In this document: piece by piece, positions 1 to 9,481 of the stretch
Layout: each line of letters opens with the position of its first letter
How positions within the stretch are numbered: position 1 is the first letter of the stretch
From: Neobacillus cucumis
Lineage (GTDB): Bacteria > Bacillota > Bacilli > Bacillales > Cytobacillaceae
Length of the DNA: 64,000 nt
Reading direction: 5' to 3'
NCBI RefSeq assembly: GCF_002860255.1
Contig: NZ_PGVE01000029.1
Location: 1 to 64,000 of the forward strand
The notes under the pieces: model-generated
Seen by the model: the letters and a program-made list of their open reading frames with translations, nothing else
Databases searched by the model: none
What the model was told of the DNA's origin: nothing
Position numbers and translations under genes: made by a program

Positions 1-65
1 AACATTCTAATTATAGTATAGGTGAAAACCCCCGTCAAAACCAAATTGAGGGAGAATATTTTTAA

Positions 66-190
66 TAAGAAAAGCGCAAGCGCCTTGATCAGCCCCGACA
101 AGCATAAGACGAGCCGACCGAAAGGTTGTTTTTTAACCTTTTGGGCGGATTGGCTTATGACCTCGAGGGGCTTGGCGCTGGAGCTGGACA
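66..190. repeat. Dispersed long-hairpin repeat, copy A
   Basis: A roughly 125-bp, GC-richer unit that can fold on itself: GCGCC near the left end pairs with GGCGC near the right end, CATAAG with CTTATG, and AAAGGTT with AACCTTT at the tip. It ends in GGCGCTGGAGCTGGACA. A closely related copy lies at about 11193-11313, sharing blocks such as GACAAGCATAAGAC and TTGGCTTATGACCTCGAG. Its composition differs from the AT-rich flanks. It is probably a non-autonomous REP/MITE-like element; I do not know an established name. Confidence 0.8.
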
Positions 191-271
191 TTTCTCAAAG
201 TCGAAAATTTATATATTTTCTTAACTTATAGCTCTGTTGTAACTGAATGTTGATTTCATTGTGTTTGAAAA

Positions 272-457
272 ATAAACGGTAAAAATCCGTTTAAGTTGGG
301 AAATACCCATATTTCCTTTAAAATAAAGGAAGTTTTTCCGTTTATATTATTCAAATCTTTGGATTTTGTTTTATTTAGAGCAGTTAATCGGAATATCTCT
401 GCTTATATCTGCTTCTTAAGCTTCCTCTATAACATTAGCCGGAAATTCTCCGCCTAT
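272..457. repeat. Four-palindrome module, copy 1
   Basis: Four imperfect palindromes of about 22-24 bp, of the form TAAACGG-(A/T-rich)-CCGTTTA, start near 272, 322, 384 and 435, so the spacing is about 50, 62 and 51 bp. A second array near 56398-56584 has almost the same spacing (52, 61, 50) but diverged spacers. This shared architecture indicates one repeat family, not chance hairpins. Function unknown. Confidence 0.7.
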
Positions 458-512
458 GAATTCTCATACCTACAAGAAAATCAACAATGAATAATAACAG
501 AGCCTAACATAT

Positions 513-546
513 AAAAAGAGACATCGGGAAATCCCAATGTCTCTTT
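513..546 (-). terminator. Rho-independent terminator of inhA
   Basis: Stem AAAGAGACATYGGG with its complement around an AAAT loop, with a T-rich tract on the minus strand, just past the protease stop codon. Confidence 0.85.
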
Positions 547-553
547 CTATTTC

Positions 554-2941
554 TTACTTGTGAATCCAAACTGCACCAGCAGTGTTGTCTTTTGCTTCTC
601 CAACGACTTGGAACTTAATTGGATACTGATGTGGTACTTTCACGCCAGCATCAGGAATGATATCGTTAATGTAATTATTTGTTGAATCAAATGTTGCTAC
701 GCCTGGAAGGCCTTTGTAATCATAGATACCGCGTGTTGGTGAATTAACATACCAAGCGGGTGTCTGATCTAATGAGAAAGCAGCATCTGCCACTTGGTAG
801 CGAGTCGTTTGAGAGATGGAAGGTTGACCCTTTAGGTTAAAAATAAGCGCTTCAGGATGAGAGTCTACTACACTTAGGAAACCTTCACCCGGGTGAACAC
901 CGCCCCAGTTATCCGTAAATGTATCATCACCATACCAAACTACTAAACCAGTATTATATTTAGCATCACGGGAGAATTGTAAAGCCTGATCTGAACCAGC
1001 ATAGTTTCTCCACTCTAGGTAATAGTAGTGAGGTTTAGTGAAGATCCCATTTGTCTGTAAGAAACCATCAAGCGTAACTTTAGCATCGCCTTCAGCTCCA
1101 TCAGCAAACACTTCATTGCCATCAACGGTTAACTTCAAGTCGTCCATTGCAAAACCTGCAGGAGCATAACCTCCGTCTGTTACATATTCAAAAGACAACT
1201 TAATTTTCTTTCCAGCAAATTGGCTTAGGTCATAGGTTTTTTCAACCCACTTACCTTGAGTTGTGTCCAAGCCATCCGCTACATTTGTGTCTCCAAGCGT
1301 ATCAAGTTCTACTGTTTTACCATCTACAATGGCATTGACATAAACATAGTCATAATCGAACTCAACTTCGTAATTTGTATTGTACGTAAATGTTGCATTT
1401 GTTGCATTTGTAAGATCAAATTCAGGAGTTACAAGAGTCGTATCTAGGTCATCACCTTTTTGGCTAAAGTAATACTTTTCACCCGTTGCTGGAGCAAACC
1501 CTTTTACTTCTTTACCAGGAAGGTTTACTTTCACAATTCCTGGGTTCTTAGATTTTGTCACACTTTGGTCGATAACAGTAGCAAGACCGTTTTTATCGAT
1601 TTCATCGTAATTCACTTCTTTAATATTAGCCCAGTTTCCACCGATTGTATTTTGATAGAATTCTTTCACTTGAGGGGAGAAACTTGGTGGCTGCGTACCA
1701 GCAATATGACCGCTCCAGCTTCCGCCGCTCATGATAGACCATTGTGCAACTGTATCTCCATTGCCAGTATACTGAGTATCATACTCATCTGGAGCCCCTA
1801 AGTCATGTCCATATTCGTGGGCAAATACACCGACTGCTCCGTCTTCTGGCTCAATTGTGTAATCATAAGCACCCATTTTTCCGCCCCAGTAATTTACCTT
1901 AGCAGTCGTATTAGGTACTGCATAGACACCGTTTAATGTCCAGCGGTGTGACCAGATCGCATCGTCACCAAGTGCTCCGCCGCCAGCTTCTTGTCCGACA
2001 CCCGCATGAAGAACCATTAAGTGGTCAACTAAACCGTCCGGCTCGTTTCGATTACCATCCCCATCTAAATCATATTGGTCGAATTGATCATAATCGGCTA
2101 AATTAATCCCCTTGTTAACTGCTGCGACTAATGCATCCTTTACAAGATCACGTGGTCCCTTTGGATTAAGGTTGTCATGACCCCCTTGAGGATTATCATC
2201 ACCATATTCCTTTGCCGTTCCAGGAACAGTTAACCAATCGGAAACAGTTCCGTCCACAGTGTAGCTGCCGCCAGACTGTTCTTCATAATATTGTTTGAAG
2301 GTTTTAATCTTATCTCCATTGAAAAGCGTGAAATCTTGGTCACCAAAAAGCATTTTTTCATAATGTTCTTTACTGAAGTCCTTAGCATACATATAGCCTG
2401 GCTCTTGAACAATTTGGTTGTGTTTAAAGTCTGAGTATTCTACTAAAAGTACAAGCACTTTATCTGTACGAACAGAACCATCATAAGCTGCTTGCTTAGC
2501 AGAATCTACTTTAACAGCACCAGTTGGCTTACCCTTTTTAAAATTCTGGTGACCTTTGGCAAGCTGCTTAGCTAGCTTGTCCTTTTGCTTGGTCACAAAG
2601 TCCTTTGCTTTTTTGTCCATTTCCTGCTGTTCTTTTGTTAAATTTTTGTCTGCTTTCCCCGGCTTTTGCCCCTGTTTTTTCTGTATGTAGGCCTTTGCTG
2701 CTTTTGTAATTTCTGCAGGTGTTGCATCCTTCGCAATAAGTCCTCTTTGTTGTAGTGCTTTACCAAGGCGATCGATATCAACTACATTCAAATCGATTGG
2801 TGTCGATGAGACTGTTGTTGCCGCTGATGCCGATTTTGGTGCAATGGTGCTTCCAGCAAATGCGCCTGCAAACATGGTAGTAGCTACCATTGTACTAGCA
2901 GCGAGGCTGGATAAGACCTTTAAGGTATTTTTCTTCTTCAC
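554..2941 (-). CDS. inhA: Secreted immune inhibitor A-type M6 metalloprotease
   Basis: A zinc endopeptidase of the immune inhibitor A family (peptidase M6), secreted to degrade extracellular proteins. From the GTG start chosen here (795 aa) there is a lysine-rich N-terminus and hydrophobic signal peptide ending near SASA-A, a lysine-rich propeptide, and the zinc motif HEYGH at about residues 375-379 followed by [22 protein letters not shown] segment about 85 residues earlier looks like a calcium loop. The rest matches the long C-terminal part of InhA proteins. The upstream TTG of the longer frame overlaps the GGGGGG ribosome site, which lies 8 nt before GTG, so GTG is preferred. It is a single-gene unit with its own terminator. 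Members occur in several paralogues in B. cereus-type genomes; which one this is cannot be told. Confidence 0.93.
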   Translation of the reverse strand: MKKKNTLKVLSSLAASTMVATTMFAGAFAGSTIAPKSASAATTVSSTPIDLNVVDIDRLGKALQQRGLIAKDATPAEITKAAKAYIQKKQGQKPGKADKNLTKEQQEMDKKAKDFVTKQKDKLAKQLAKGHQNFKKGKPTGAVKVDSAKQAAYDGSVRTDKVLVLLVEYSDFKHNQIVQEPGYMYAKDFSKEHYEKMLFGDQDFTLFNGDKIKTFKQYYEEQSGGSYTVDGTVSDWLTVPGTAKEYGDDNPQGGHDNLNPKGPRDLVKDALVAAVNKGINLADYDQFDQYDLDGDGNRNEPDGLVDHLMVLHAGVGQEAGGGALGDDAIWSHRWTLNGVYAVPNTTAKVNYWGGKMGAYDYTIEPEDGAVGVFAHEYGHDLGAPDEYDTQYTGNGDTVAQWSIMSGGSWSGHIAGTQPPSFSPQVKEFYQNTIGGNWANIKEVNYDEIDKNGLATVIDQSVTKSKNPGIVKVNLPGKEVKGFAPATGEKYYFSQKGDDLDTTLVTPEFDLTNATNATFTYNTNYEVEFDYDYVYVNAIVDGKTVELDTLGDTNVADGLDTTQGKWVEKTYDLSQFAGKKIKLSFEYVTDGGYAPAGFAMDDLKLTVDGNEVFADGAEGDAKVTLDGFLQTNGIFTKPHYYYLEWRNYAGSDQALQFSRDAKYNTGLVVWYGDDTFTDNWGGVHPGEGFLSVVDSHPEALIFNLKGQPSISQTTRYQVADAAFSLDQTPAWYVNSPTRGIYDYKGLPGVATFDSTNNYINDIIPDAGVKVPHQYPIKFQVVGEAKDNTAGAVWIHK

Positions 2942-3296
2942 CTGTTTATTCCCCCCATTTATATAGTGCAATGTTCTTCGAGAAGAACGTGCTCTATCAT
3001 TTTATCAGACTAGTATAAAAATTGTAAATAATAGAAATATAGTGATAATTTACTACGTAAAAATGGATAATTACTCCCAACACAACAAAATATTAGTAAA
3101 AATACAGGTAATAAGAAATATAAACTCCAGTTAAAATAAGTATTTATGCCCATTTTTCCATTTTTATCCTCTAAACCTATTAAAAGCTAAAATTTCGAAT
3201 CTCGAAATTTAAGTCTTTAGACCTAGGAATTCTATCAAAATAACATTTAAACGATATATTCATAGAGGCGTTCTTTATTATAAACATTATAGATAT
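2942..3296. other. Intergenic region upstream of inhA
   Basis: About 355 bp of AT-rich DNA without a gene. It should carry the inhA promoter, but no clear -35/-10 pair stands out. The notable structure is a perfect inverted repeat at 3190-3210, and a smaller one (GTCT-TT-AGAC) follows at 3214-3223. Confidence 0.6.
3190..3210. promoter_or_regulatory. Perfect 9-bp inverted repeat, possible operator
   Basis: AAATTTCGA and TCGAAATTT are separated by 3 nt, about 250 bp upstream of inhA and 110 bp past the floT stop. No T-tract follows, so it is not a terminator. It could be a protein-binding site; no regulator can be named. Confidence 0.35.
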
Positions 3297-3328
3297 AAAA
3301 AAACCTTATCAATATGATAAGGTTTTTA
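3297..3328 (-). terminator. Terminator of nfeD-floT operon
   Basis: Stem AAAACCTTATC with its complement over an AATAT loop and A/T runs on both sides, immediately after the flotillin stop codon. Confidence 0.85.
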
Positions 3329-3333
3329 CTGCC

Positions 3334-4854
3334 TTAGTTCTTATTCTGCTTTATTTCATCTGTTAATTCCTCAATGCTTTTTCTCACATTAGACTTACCA
3401 GAGTAGTTTTCAATTAATTCTTTTACGTCAATTCCACTTGAAGCCTTCAAAGACTCCTGCAGGCTTGCCATTAGGTTGGTCGCATAACTGGTGATTTTAT
3501 TCGCACCGCCATTGGATCCAGAACCTCCACCCGTATCTACAACCGTAATTTTATCAATATTGGATAACGGAGCAGCCACCTGCTTCGCGTATTCAGGAAG
3601 CATTTTAATAATCATATCCAGGATAGCTGCCTGACCGAACTGCTCGAAGGCCTCAGCGATTTTCTCCTTCGCTTCCGCTTCCGCTAAACCTTTTAGGCGG
3701 ATAATTTCTGCCTCTGTTGAACCTTGCGCCTTTTGTGCTTCAGCTTTTGCTAGACCATCCAGGCGAATACGCTCGGCTTCCGCCTTTGCCATCGCTTCAA
3801 TCCGATACTTATTGGCCTCCGCTTCCGCGATTTCTTTTGCCTTATTGGCTGCGGCTGATTGCTCGACAGAATATCGATCTGCGTCAGCTTTTTTCTTCAC
3901 CTCTGAATCATATTGGCGTTCACGACGAAGAATTTCTTTTTCCTCGAGTTCAATTTGCTTTTGTCTTTCAATGATTTTAATTTGCATTTCCTGCTCAGTT
4001 ACATCCTGCTTCGATCTTGCACTTTCAAGATCATAGGCCTGGTCTGCACGCGCTTTAGCGATATCCTGCTCCCGGCGGAATTCTGCAATTTTCAACTGAT
4101 TAATTTTCTCGGCTTCAGCAATTTCAGTGGCCCGCTCTAATTCATTCCGCTTGGCTTCCTTAGCTGCTTCTGCTTTTTTAATACGAGTTTCTTTTTCAGC
4201 CTCTGCCGTAGCAATATCGGCATCACGCTTTACTTGAGCAATCCTTGGTTTCCCTAATGAATCAAGATACCCATTTTTATCGCGAACATCTTTAATCGTA
4301 AAAGATACAATGACCAAGCCCATTTTTGCTAAGTCCTGTGAGGCAACTCGCTGGACCTCCTGCGAGAATTTATCGCGGTTTTTATAAATTTCTTCCACCG
4401 TCATGGAACCAAGAATGGATCTCAAATGACCCTCAAGCACTTCTCTTGCTTCGTTCTCACGGTCATCCTTTGGTTTGCCGAGAAACTGTTCTGCAGCAGT
4501 CGCAATTTCACTAATCGAACCGCCGATTTTAATAATTGCCACTCCATCCGCCATCACAGGAACCCCTTGCTCTGTGTAAACCTCTGGAGTTGTTACTTCT
4601 AGTTTGCTAGATAACAAGCTTAGTGGTTTAGCCTGTTGAAAGACAGGTAAAATAAAACTACCGCCCCCACGGATAATTTTTATTCTATTCCCTGATTCAT
4701 CCACATGGACATTTCTATTACCAAGGAAGCTTCCGGTAACAATTAAAGCTTCGTCTGGTCCTGCCGTTTTGTACTTTGTAATAAATACACCGATTAATGC
4801 AACCAGAATAAGTGCTACAATCCCAATAATGACCCAAATAATACCAAATTCCAT
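3334..4854 (-). CDS. floT: Flotillin-like membrane scaffold protein
   Basis: Flotillin (SPFH/band 7 family), a peripheral or hairpin membrane protein that organises functional membrane microdomains. The 506-aa protein has an N-terminal hydrophobic segment (about residues 4-26), an SPFH domain (to about 190), and a long coiled coil rich in Glu-Ala repeats (AEAEAxK type, about 200-410), ending in a Gly/Ser-rich stretch and a charged tail. Size and order match B. subtilis FloT (YuaG). It lies 13 nt behind the NfeD-like gene, the order seen in the B. subtilis yuaF-floT operon, and is presumably driven by the sigma-W promoter upstream of that gene. A third yuaI-like gene is not present. Confidence 0.93.
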   Translation of the reverse strand: MEFGIIWVIIGIVALILVALIGVFITKYKTAGPDEALIVTGSFLGNRNVHVDESGNRIKIIRGGGSFILPVFQQAKPLSLLSSKLEVTTPEVYTEQGVPVMADGVAIIKIGGSISEIATAAEQFLGKPKDDRENEAREVLEGHLRSILGSMTVEEIYKNRDKFSQEVQRVASQDLAKMGLVIVSFTIKDVRDKNGYLDSLGKPRIAQVKRDADIATAEAEKETRIKKAEAAKEAKRNELERATEIAEAEKINQLKIAEFRREQDIAKARADQAYDLESARSKQDVTEQEMQIKIIERQKQIELEEKEILRRERQYDSEVKKKADADRYSVEQSAAANKAKEIAEAEANKYRIEAMAKAEAERIRLDGLAKAEAQKAQGSTEAEIIRLKGLAEAEAKEKIAEAFEQFGQAAILDMIIKMLPEYAKQVAAPLSNIDKITVVDTGGGSGSNGGANKITSYATNLMASLQESLKASSGIDVKELIENYSGKSNVRKSIEELTDEIKQNKN

Positions 4855-4867
4855 TTTCGTAACCTCC

Positions 4868-5413
4868 CTATAGATTGAAATTCTCTAATTGTTGATAAAC
4901 GGTTACTTCTAGTGCACCGTTTTTCACCTGAACGACTAACACCTTAGTACCATTGGGAATAGAATCACCATCAAAGCTTTTTGCCGGTTTGGCAATTCGA
5001 CCGCTCGTACTATCAATCATCACCTCTCCATACCCATCAGCAGGAATTGGAGTAATGACCGTACCAACCCTTCCTTGCAAATCTGACTCTTTGTAAACAA
5101 GGGATTCCTCTGCTCTGGAAACAGGCACAAGAACGAATACATTTAAAAGGGTGACAAGGATAAACGCAATGACTGCGGAAATCCCAAGTATAAGTAAATA
5201 ATGTAAGGATGATAGCTTTTCAAATAAGTATCCGCTTGCGGACAGAATGGTCACGAAAGCAAAAATGAGTACCGGATTAAGAAAATCCAGTCCGTCTCCT
5301 GCTCCTTGAAAATGAAAAACGTCAGCAAATAATACGTACAAAACGGTTATTACACCTGAAATGATCAAGGCATACAAATAAATGGTCTCTAGAGGAATGC
5401 TGAAAGGTTCCAT
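4868..5413 (-). CDS. yuaF: NfeD-like membrane protein (YuaF type)
   Basis: A 181-aa protein with three or four hydrophobic segments in the first 100 residues (about 12-33, 44-64, 70-98) followed by a soluble C-terminal domain starting with LQGRVGTVITPIPADG, the beta-rich NfeD OB-fold. NfeD proteins accompany SPFH/flotillin proteins and are thought to act with them in membrane organisation and envelope stress. It is the first gene of a two-gene operon with floT. The promoter upstream fits sigma-W, so expression under cell-envelope stress is expected by analogy with B. subtilis. Confidence 0.88.
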   Translation of the reverse strand: MEPFSIPLETIYLYALIISGVITVLYVLFADVFHFQGAGDGLDFLNPVLIFAFVTILSASGYLFEKLSSLHYLLILGISAVIAFILVTLLNVFVLVPVSRAEESLVYKESDLQGRVGTVITPIPADGYGEVMIDSTSGRIAKPAKSFDGDSIPNGTKVLVVQVKNGALEVTVYQQLENFNL

Positions 5414-5517
5414 AGGTACTCATCCTTTATTTTTAATATGTATAAAAGGAAGACGTTTTTCTAAATTACACCAAGTAAGGACTAAATTCTTCCTTTCTTA
5501 ACCAGTATAGTAAGTAA

Positions 5518-5544
5518 TACGGACTAATAAAAGGAAAAGTTTCA
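5518..5544 (-). promoter_or_regulatory. Sigma-W promoter of the yuaF-floT operon
   Basis: On the minus strand TGAAAC (5539-5544) is followed after exactly 17 nt by CGTA (5518-5521), the sigma-W consensus of B. subtilis, about 105 nt before the yuaF start. B. subtilis yuaF-floT is known to be sigma-W controlled, which fits. Confidence 0.82.
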
Positions 5545-5572
5545 CAATTCCCTGTACAATTTTCTGTTTTAA

Positions 5573-5613
5573 AAAAATAAAAAGTGCCATAGCTAACGAG
5601 CTACAGCACCTTA
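5573..5613 (-). terminator. Terminator of the tcy-type operon
   Basis: A hairpin with GGTGCTGTAGCT and AGCTATGGCAC arms over a CGTT loop, followed on the minus strand by TTTTTATTTTTTT. It overlaps the stop of the ATPase gene. Confidence 0.85.
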
Positions 5614-6345
5614 TTGAATCATATTCAAAAACTTTCTCGTCCGTTCTTCTTTTGGATTGGTAAAAATGACATCTGGCTTATTTCGCTCGACTACAACGCC
5701 CTGGTCCATAAAAATAACTTCATCCGCTGCTTCACGGGCAAAGCGCATTTCATGCGTAACCACGATCATGGTCATTCCTTCCGCTGCGAGATCCTTCATG
5801 ACTTTTAATACCTCACCGACCAATTCCGGGTCGAGTGCAGAGGTAGGTTCATCAAACAACATCACTTCCGGCTCCATCGCCAGCGCCCGGGCAATTCCGA
5901 CACGCTGTTGCTGGCCGCCTGAAAGCTGTGCTGGGTAATAATCCTGCTTATCACCAAGGCCTACTTTTTCTAACAGGGTTTGGGCCTTTTTTCGGGCTGT
6001 ATCTTTATTTTCTCCCTTTACAACCACCGGACCTTCCATCACATTCTCAAGGGCAGTTTTATGAGGGAATAAATTATAATTTTGAAACACCATTCCCGTT
6101 AAACGACGGAAAGAAGCAATATTCTTCTTTGGAACTTCTTTAGAGAAATCTAAGCTTTGTCCTGAAATGGATATGACACCTTTGGTCGGTGTTTCAAGTA
6201 CATTCAAACACCGCAGCATGGTTGTTTTCCCGGAACCAGACGGCCCGATGACAACCACTACTTTTCCTTTTTCAACTTCTAAATCAATCCCTTTTAATAC
6301 TTCTAATTGGCCAAACTGCTTATATAAACCACTGATCCTAATCAT
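5611..6345 (-). CDS. tcyC: Amino-acid ABC transporter ATPase (cystine type)
   Basis: ATP-hydrolysing subunit of a polar amino-acid importer, 244 aa. Walker [10 protein letters not shown] is at 34-42, a Q-loop VFQNYNLFP near 86-94, the ABC signature LSGGQQQR at 141-148, and Walker [13 protein letters not shown] at 161-172 with a downstream switch His (VVTHEMRFA). It is last in a binding protein-permease-ATPase operon, the same order as B. subtilis tcyABC, and the proteins resemble that system. Glutamine- or other polar-amino-acid specificity cannot be excluded from the ATPase alone; the name rests mainly on the binding protein. Confidence 0.85.
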   Translation of the reverse strand: MIRISGLYKQFGQLEVLKGIDLEVEKGKVVVVIGPSGSGKTTMLRCLNVLETPTKGVISISGQSLDFSKEVPKKNIASFRRLTGMVFQNYNLFPHKTALENVMEGPVVVKGENKDTARKKAQTLLEKVGLGDKQDYYPAQLSGGQQQRVGIARALAMEPEVMLFDEPTSALDPELVGEVLKVMKDLAAEGMTMIVVTHEMRFAREAADEVIFMDQGVVVERNKPDVIFTNPKEERTRKFLNMIQ

Positions 6346-6369
6346 TATAACACTCCCTTTTTCCTCTAG

Positions 6370-7068
6370 TTAAGCCCCATAGCGGCCCAGTCTCTTTTCC
6401 AAGTACCCTTGAAGGATGGAAAGGAAAAAGCAGATAACCCAATAAATGAGTGCTACTTCTGAATAAACTAATAAAAATTCATAGTTGACGGAAGCAATCT
6501 CTTGTCCGCGGCGGAACATTTCTGTTACTAATACCAGTGACGCTAATGAAGTATCTTTAACAAGGCTAATAAATGAATTGGATAAAGGCGGAATAGATAC
6601 CCTGGCTGCCTGTGGCAAGATGATTCTTCTAAGCACCTGAGAATAGGTCATGCCAATAGAATAACCTGCTTCCCATTGACCTTTTGGTGTCGATAAAATC
6701 GCAGCCCGAATGATTTCAGACGTGTATGCTCCCACACTTAAGGAAAAACCAATGACAGCAGAAATATAAGGATCTAATGTAATCCCTAGATTGGGAAGAC
6801 CATAAAAAATGATAAATAATTGGACCAACAAAGGAGTACCACGGATGGCTGAAACATATACCCGGGCAATAATTTGTAGTACCTTCACCTCTGAAATTCT
6901 GGCTAAAGCCGTAAGAACGGCCAATATTATTCCAATGACAAAGGTAATAAGGGTTAACGGTATAGTATAAAAAACAGCCCCCTCCAGCAGAGGCTGGAGG
7001 GAACTTTTGGCAATATCAACTAACCTTGCTGTTCGTTCCGGGTCAGTAAAAATACTATTTAAGTACAT
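6370..7068 (-). CDS. tcyB: Amino-acid ABC transporter permease (cystine type)
   Basis: Integral membrane subunit of the HisM/GlnP permease family. From the ATG chosen here it is 232 aa, close to the roughly 234 aa of TcyB. It has several hydrophobic helices and the cytoplasmic EAA-type loop EAGYSIGMTYSQVLRRIILP that docks on the ATPase. A longer frame exists, but its extra 17 codons lie inside the binding-protein gene; the chosen ATG overlaps the end of that gene by 14 nt, indicating translational coupling. Second gene of the operon. Confidence 0.85.
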   Translation of the reverse strand: MYLNSIFTDPERTARLVDIAKSSLQPLLEGAVFYTIPLTLITFVIGIILAVLTALARISEVKVLQIIARVYVSAIRGTPLLVQLFIIFYGLPNLGITLDPYISAVIGFSLSVGAYTSEIIRAAILSTPKGQWEAGYSIGMTYSQVLRRIILPQAARVSIPPLSNSFISLVKDTSLASLVLVTEMFRRGQEIASVNYEFLLVYSEVALIYWVICFFLSILQGYLEKRLGRYGA

Positions 7069-7900
7069 CTTCACCAAACCATTTCTCTGAGATTTTTTTA
7101 TATGTGCCGTCGTCAACAATCTCTTTTAAGACTTTATTGACTTCATCAACGAGTTTGTCACTATTCTTCCTAAACATAAATCCACTTGATGACGCATCAT
7201 TTGCTGTTGCGGCAACTTTAATTGGTGCATCCGGCTTTTGTTTTTTATAATCTAAATAAGTAAGCTTATCGTTAATGGTCACATCTACACGCTTTTGTGC
7301 CAATAATTCAACGGCCTGCTGGAATCCTTCTACTCCAACAAGATTGGCTCCATATTTTTTAGCTATATCACCGTAGTTACTCGTCAGCGATTGGGCAGCG
7401 TTTAATCCTTTAATATCTTCAAATTTTTTCACCTTAGTGTTAGAAGTATTAACAATTAGAACACCGGCTGACGTGATATATGGGTCAGAAAAGTCGTATT
7501 TCTTTTGACGGTCGGGACGGATTCCAACCTCATTTGCAATCATATCAAAACGCTTCGCATCTAAACCTGCAAACATGGCATCCCACTGGGTTTCTTTGTA
7601 TTCCGCCTTTACACCTAGACGTTTGGCTACTTCATTTGCTAAATCTACATCGAATCCGGTTAAATGACCGTTCGTATCATGGAAAGTGAACGGTGGATAT
7701 GTACCTTCAGTTCCAATCGTGATCTTTCCATCGGCTTGGATTTTTTTCAGTAAATCTTGATTATCAGCGGTTTTGTCTTTATCTTCCGTATTTACTGCTC
7801 TCTTTTGATCTTCCTTGGCTTCATCTTTATTTTTGCCGCAAGCTGAGAGTACGAGCATAAAGCTTAAGAGCAATGCAAAAATGACCATCAGTTTCTTCAT
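7055..7900 (-). CDS. tcyA: Amino-acid (probably cystine) binding lipoprotein
   Basis: Extracytoplasmic solute-binding protein of the SBP_bac_3 family, 281 aa. The signal peptide ends in the lipobox LSAC with lipidated Cys21, followed by a charged linker. GTEGTYPPFTFHD, GFDVDLANEVAKRLG and ETQWDAMFAGLDAKRFD are family hallmarks, and AAQSLTSNYG, INDKL and the terminal KISEKWFGEDV closely resemble B. subtilis TcyA as I remember it. It is first in the operon behind a good sigma-A promoter. No CymR-type site was recognised. Cystine is the likely ligand, inferred from similarity only. Confidence 0.82.
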   Translation of the reverse strand: MKKLMVIFALLLSFMLVLSACGKNKDEAKEDQKRAVNTEDKDKTADNQDLLKKIQADGKITIGTEGTYPPFTFHDTNGHLTGFDVDLANEVAKRLGVKAEYKETQWDAMFAGLDAKRFDMIANEVGIRPDRQKKYDFSDPYITSAGVLIVNTSNTKVKKFEDIKGLNAAQSLTSNYGDIAKKYGANLVGVEGFQQAVELLAQKRVDVTINDKLTYLDYKKQKPDAPIKVAATANDASSSGFMFRKNSDKLVDEVNKVLKEIVDDGTYKKISEKWFGEDVLK

Positions 7901-7944
7901 GTTGTTAATCCCCCTAATTCATATTGTTTTTCTAGGATTTAATC

Positions 7945-7973
7945 ATTCTAATACAACTATTATTGTCTGTCAA
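7945..7973 (-). promoter_or_regulatory. Sigma-A promoter of tcyABC
   Basis: TTGACA (7968-7973) and TAGAAT (7945-7950) on the minus strand, 17-nt spacer, 45 nt before the binding-protein start. Confidence 0.75.
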
Positions 7974-8025
7974 AGAATATGATACATTTGTAGTAAGGTT
8001 ATTTTACCCGGTTATAAAAAATAAA

Positions 8026-8054
8026 AACCTATCAGAAAAATTCTGATAGGTTAA
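8026..8054 (-). terminator. Terminator of the APC transporter gene
   Basis: Stem AACCTATCAGAA with its complement TTCTGATAGGTT, followed by a T-rich tract on the minus strand; overlaps the stop codon. Confidence 0.82.
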
Positions 8055-9481
8055 GCAGATAATGCACGTTTTGTTTTTTGATCGGCAGTCTCTTTCTTTT
8101 TGAAGATTGGCCGATAGAAAAGAATACCGCTTGCAAGTAAAATCATTCCATACATAAACGTTTTAAGGTCAGCAGTACCTGCAATAATTACCCATATAGA
8201 GTAGGCAGTCGCTAATACAGCAATCAACCCGTCTGTTATTCTTTGTGATCCAAGTGTATAGGTCTCTCCAGTTACAACTAATTTCAGCTGGTAAACAGAC
8301 GAAATTAGATATGGGACGAGATAAGATAAAGTAGCGATGACAATGACAAAGTCAAATGCTCCTGAAATCGATTTTGACACGGTTGAAAAAATAAATAACT
8401 GACCTAACCCATTTGAAATAATCATTGACAACACTGGCAGCCCTTTTTTGTTTTCTTTTAGGAAGGCAGGCAGAAATAATCCCTGTTTCGCTGCTTGAAA
8501 TGGTACTTCTGCAGTTAACATTAACCAACCAATGGTTGAACCAAATAAACTGATCAATCCAATAGTGGCTAATATTTTTCCGCCGATTGGCCCTAAAACC
8601 GTTTGAATCGCATCAATTAATGGTTTATCAGAGTGAATCAGTGTATTTTGATCTAACATCCCCATGACAAGGGTGCTGATTCCAATATAGATCCCTAGCG
8701 CAATAAATAGTCCAAGAATCGTTGCTCTTCTTACATCTGTTTGCTTTTTAGCGCGGGAAGCAAACACGACAGCAGACTCTACCCCAATGAATGCCCAGAG
8801 GGTATTAACAGCCGCACCGTTGATTTGACTCATGATTCCGATCGCATGTCCAGCATCATCCACTCTTGGCGCCATAAGCGGCAGAATGTTGCTTTTTTCA
8901 AATGCGAATAGACCGACAATGATAAAAAGAACAAATCCAGCTACTTTGGCTGCTGTGGCTAAAAAGTTTAATTTCCCGGCGTTTTCCATACCACGTAAGA
9001 TAATAAAGTGGGTACCCCAAAGCAATAAAGAACAGACAAGAAACGTAAGACCATTCCCCACCTTTAGTGTAAAACTTCCAACCGTAAACCAGTCAGCCTG
9101 ACTGGTTAAGATCGGGAAGAAGGTGGATAAATACCCGGCAAATGTAGTAATCATTGCTACGTTTCCGGCTAAGTTACCGATCCAATATCCCCATGTAGAC
9201 ATAAACCCTGATAAAGTGGAAGCATGTGAACCTGGTTTAAATAGTTCCTTTGCATATATTTGCGGCCCGCCTGTTAAATTTGGTTTACGAACAGCCAAGC
9301 TGCCAAACACAAGCGCCAGCATAAGAACCCCGAAGCCTGTAACAAGCCAGGCTGACATAACACCTGCAGGACTCGCTGCCTCAGATAAGGAACGCGGCAG
9401 CATAAAAATACCAGAGCCAACCATATTACCAATGACGAGGGCAGTTAAAACCCAAAATCCTAATTTATTTGACTTCCCCAT
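8051..9481 (-). CDS. APC-family basic amino-acid/polyamine antiporter
   Basis: A 476-aa polytopic membrane protein of the amino acid-polyamine-organocation superfamily. The first helix carries the family substrate motif (LVIGNMVGSGIFMLP), and about 12 to 13 hydrophobic segments follow. The N-terminal region resembles the arginine:ornithine antiporter/lysine permease branch (ArcD, YvsH-like), including the segment WAFIGVESAVVFASRAK. It is a single-gene unit with its own terminator and a strong GGAGGATCAAGCC-ATG start. No arginine deiminase genes are nearby, so the substrate (arginine/ornithine, lysine or another basic amino acid) is undetermined. Confidence 0.8.
   Translation of the reverse strand: MGKSNKLGFWVLTALVIGNMVGSGIFMLPRSLSEAASPAGVMSAWLVTGFGVLMLALVFGSLAVRKPNLTGGPQIYAKELFKPGSHASTLSGFMSTWGYWIGNLAGNVAMITTFAGYLSTFFPILTSQADWFTVGSFTLKVGNGLTFLVCSLLLWGTHFIILRGMENAGKLNFLATAAKVAGFVLFIIVGLFAFEKSNILPLMAPRVDDAGHAIGIMSQINGAAVNTLWAFIGVESAVVFASRAKKQTDVRRATILGLFIALGIYIGISTLVMGMLDQNTLIHSDKPLIDAIQTVLGPIGGKILATIGLISLFGSTIGWLMLTAEVPFQAAKQGLFLPAFLKENKKGLPVLSMIISNGLGQLFIFSTVSKSISGAFDFVIVIATLSYLVPYLISSVYQLKLVVTGETYTLGSQRITDGLIAVLATAYSIWVIIAGTADLKTFMYGMILLASGILFYRPIFKKKETADQKTKRALSA

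Larger units (their letters stand above)
1..512. other. Non-coding stretch with two repeat families
   Basis: No convincing gene. Short open frames here lack ribosome sites and lie across repeats. It holds copy A of a long-hairpin repeat (66-190) and copy 1 of a four-palindrome module (272-457), both described separately. An 8-bp inverted repeat, TGTTGATT at 248-255 and AATCAACA at 479-486, brackets the palindromic module. Confidence 0.7.

Noticed and set aside
272-457. CRISPR-like array
   Set aside because: Palindromes are imperfect, only four in number, spacing is irregular (50/62/51) yet equal in both copies, and there are no cas genes.
22-490. Two short plus-strand frames at the window start
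   Set aside because: Both run through repeat elements with no ribosome-binding site; the second ends inside the palindromic module.
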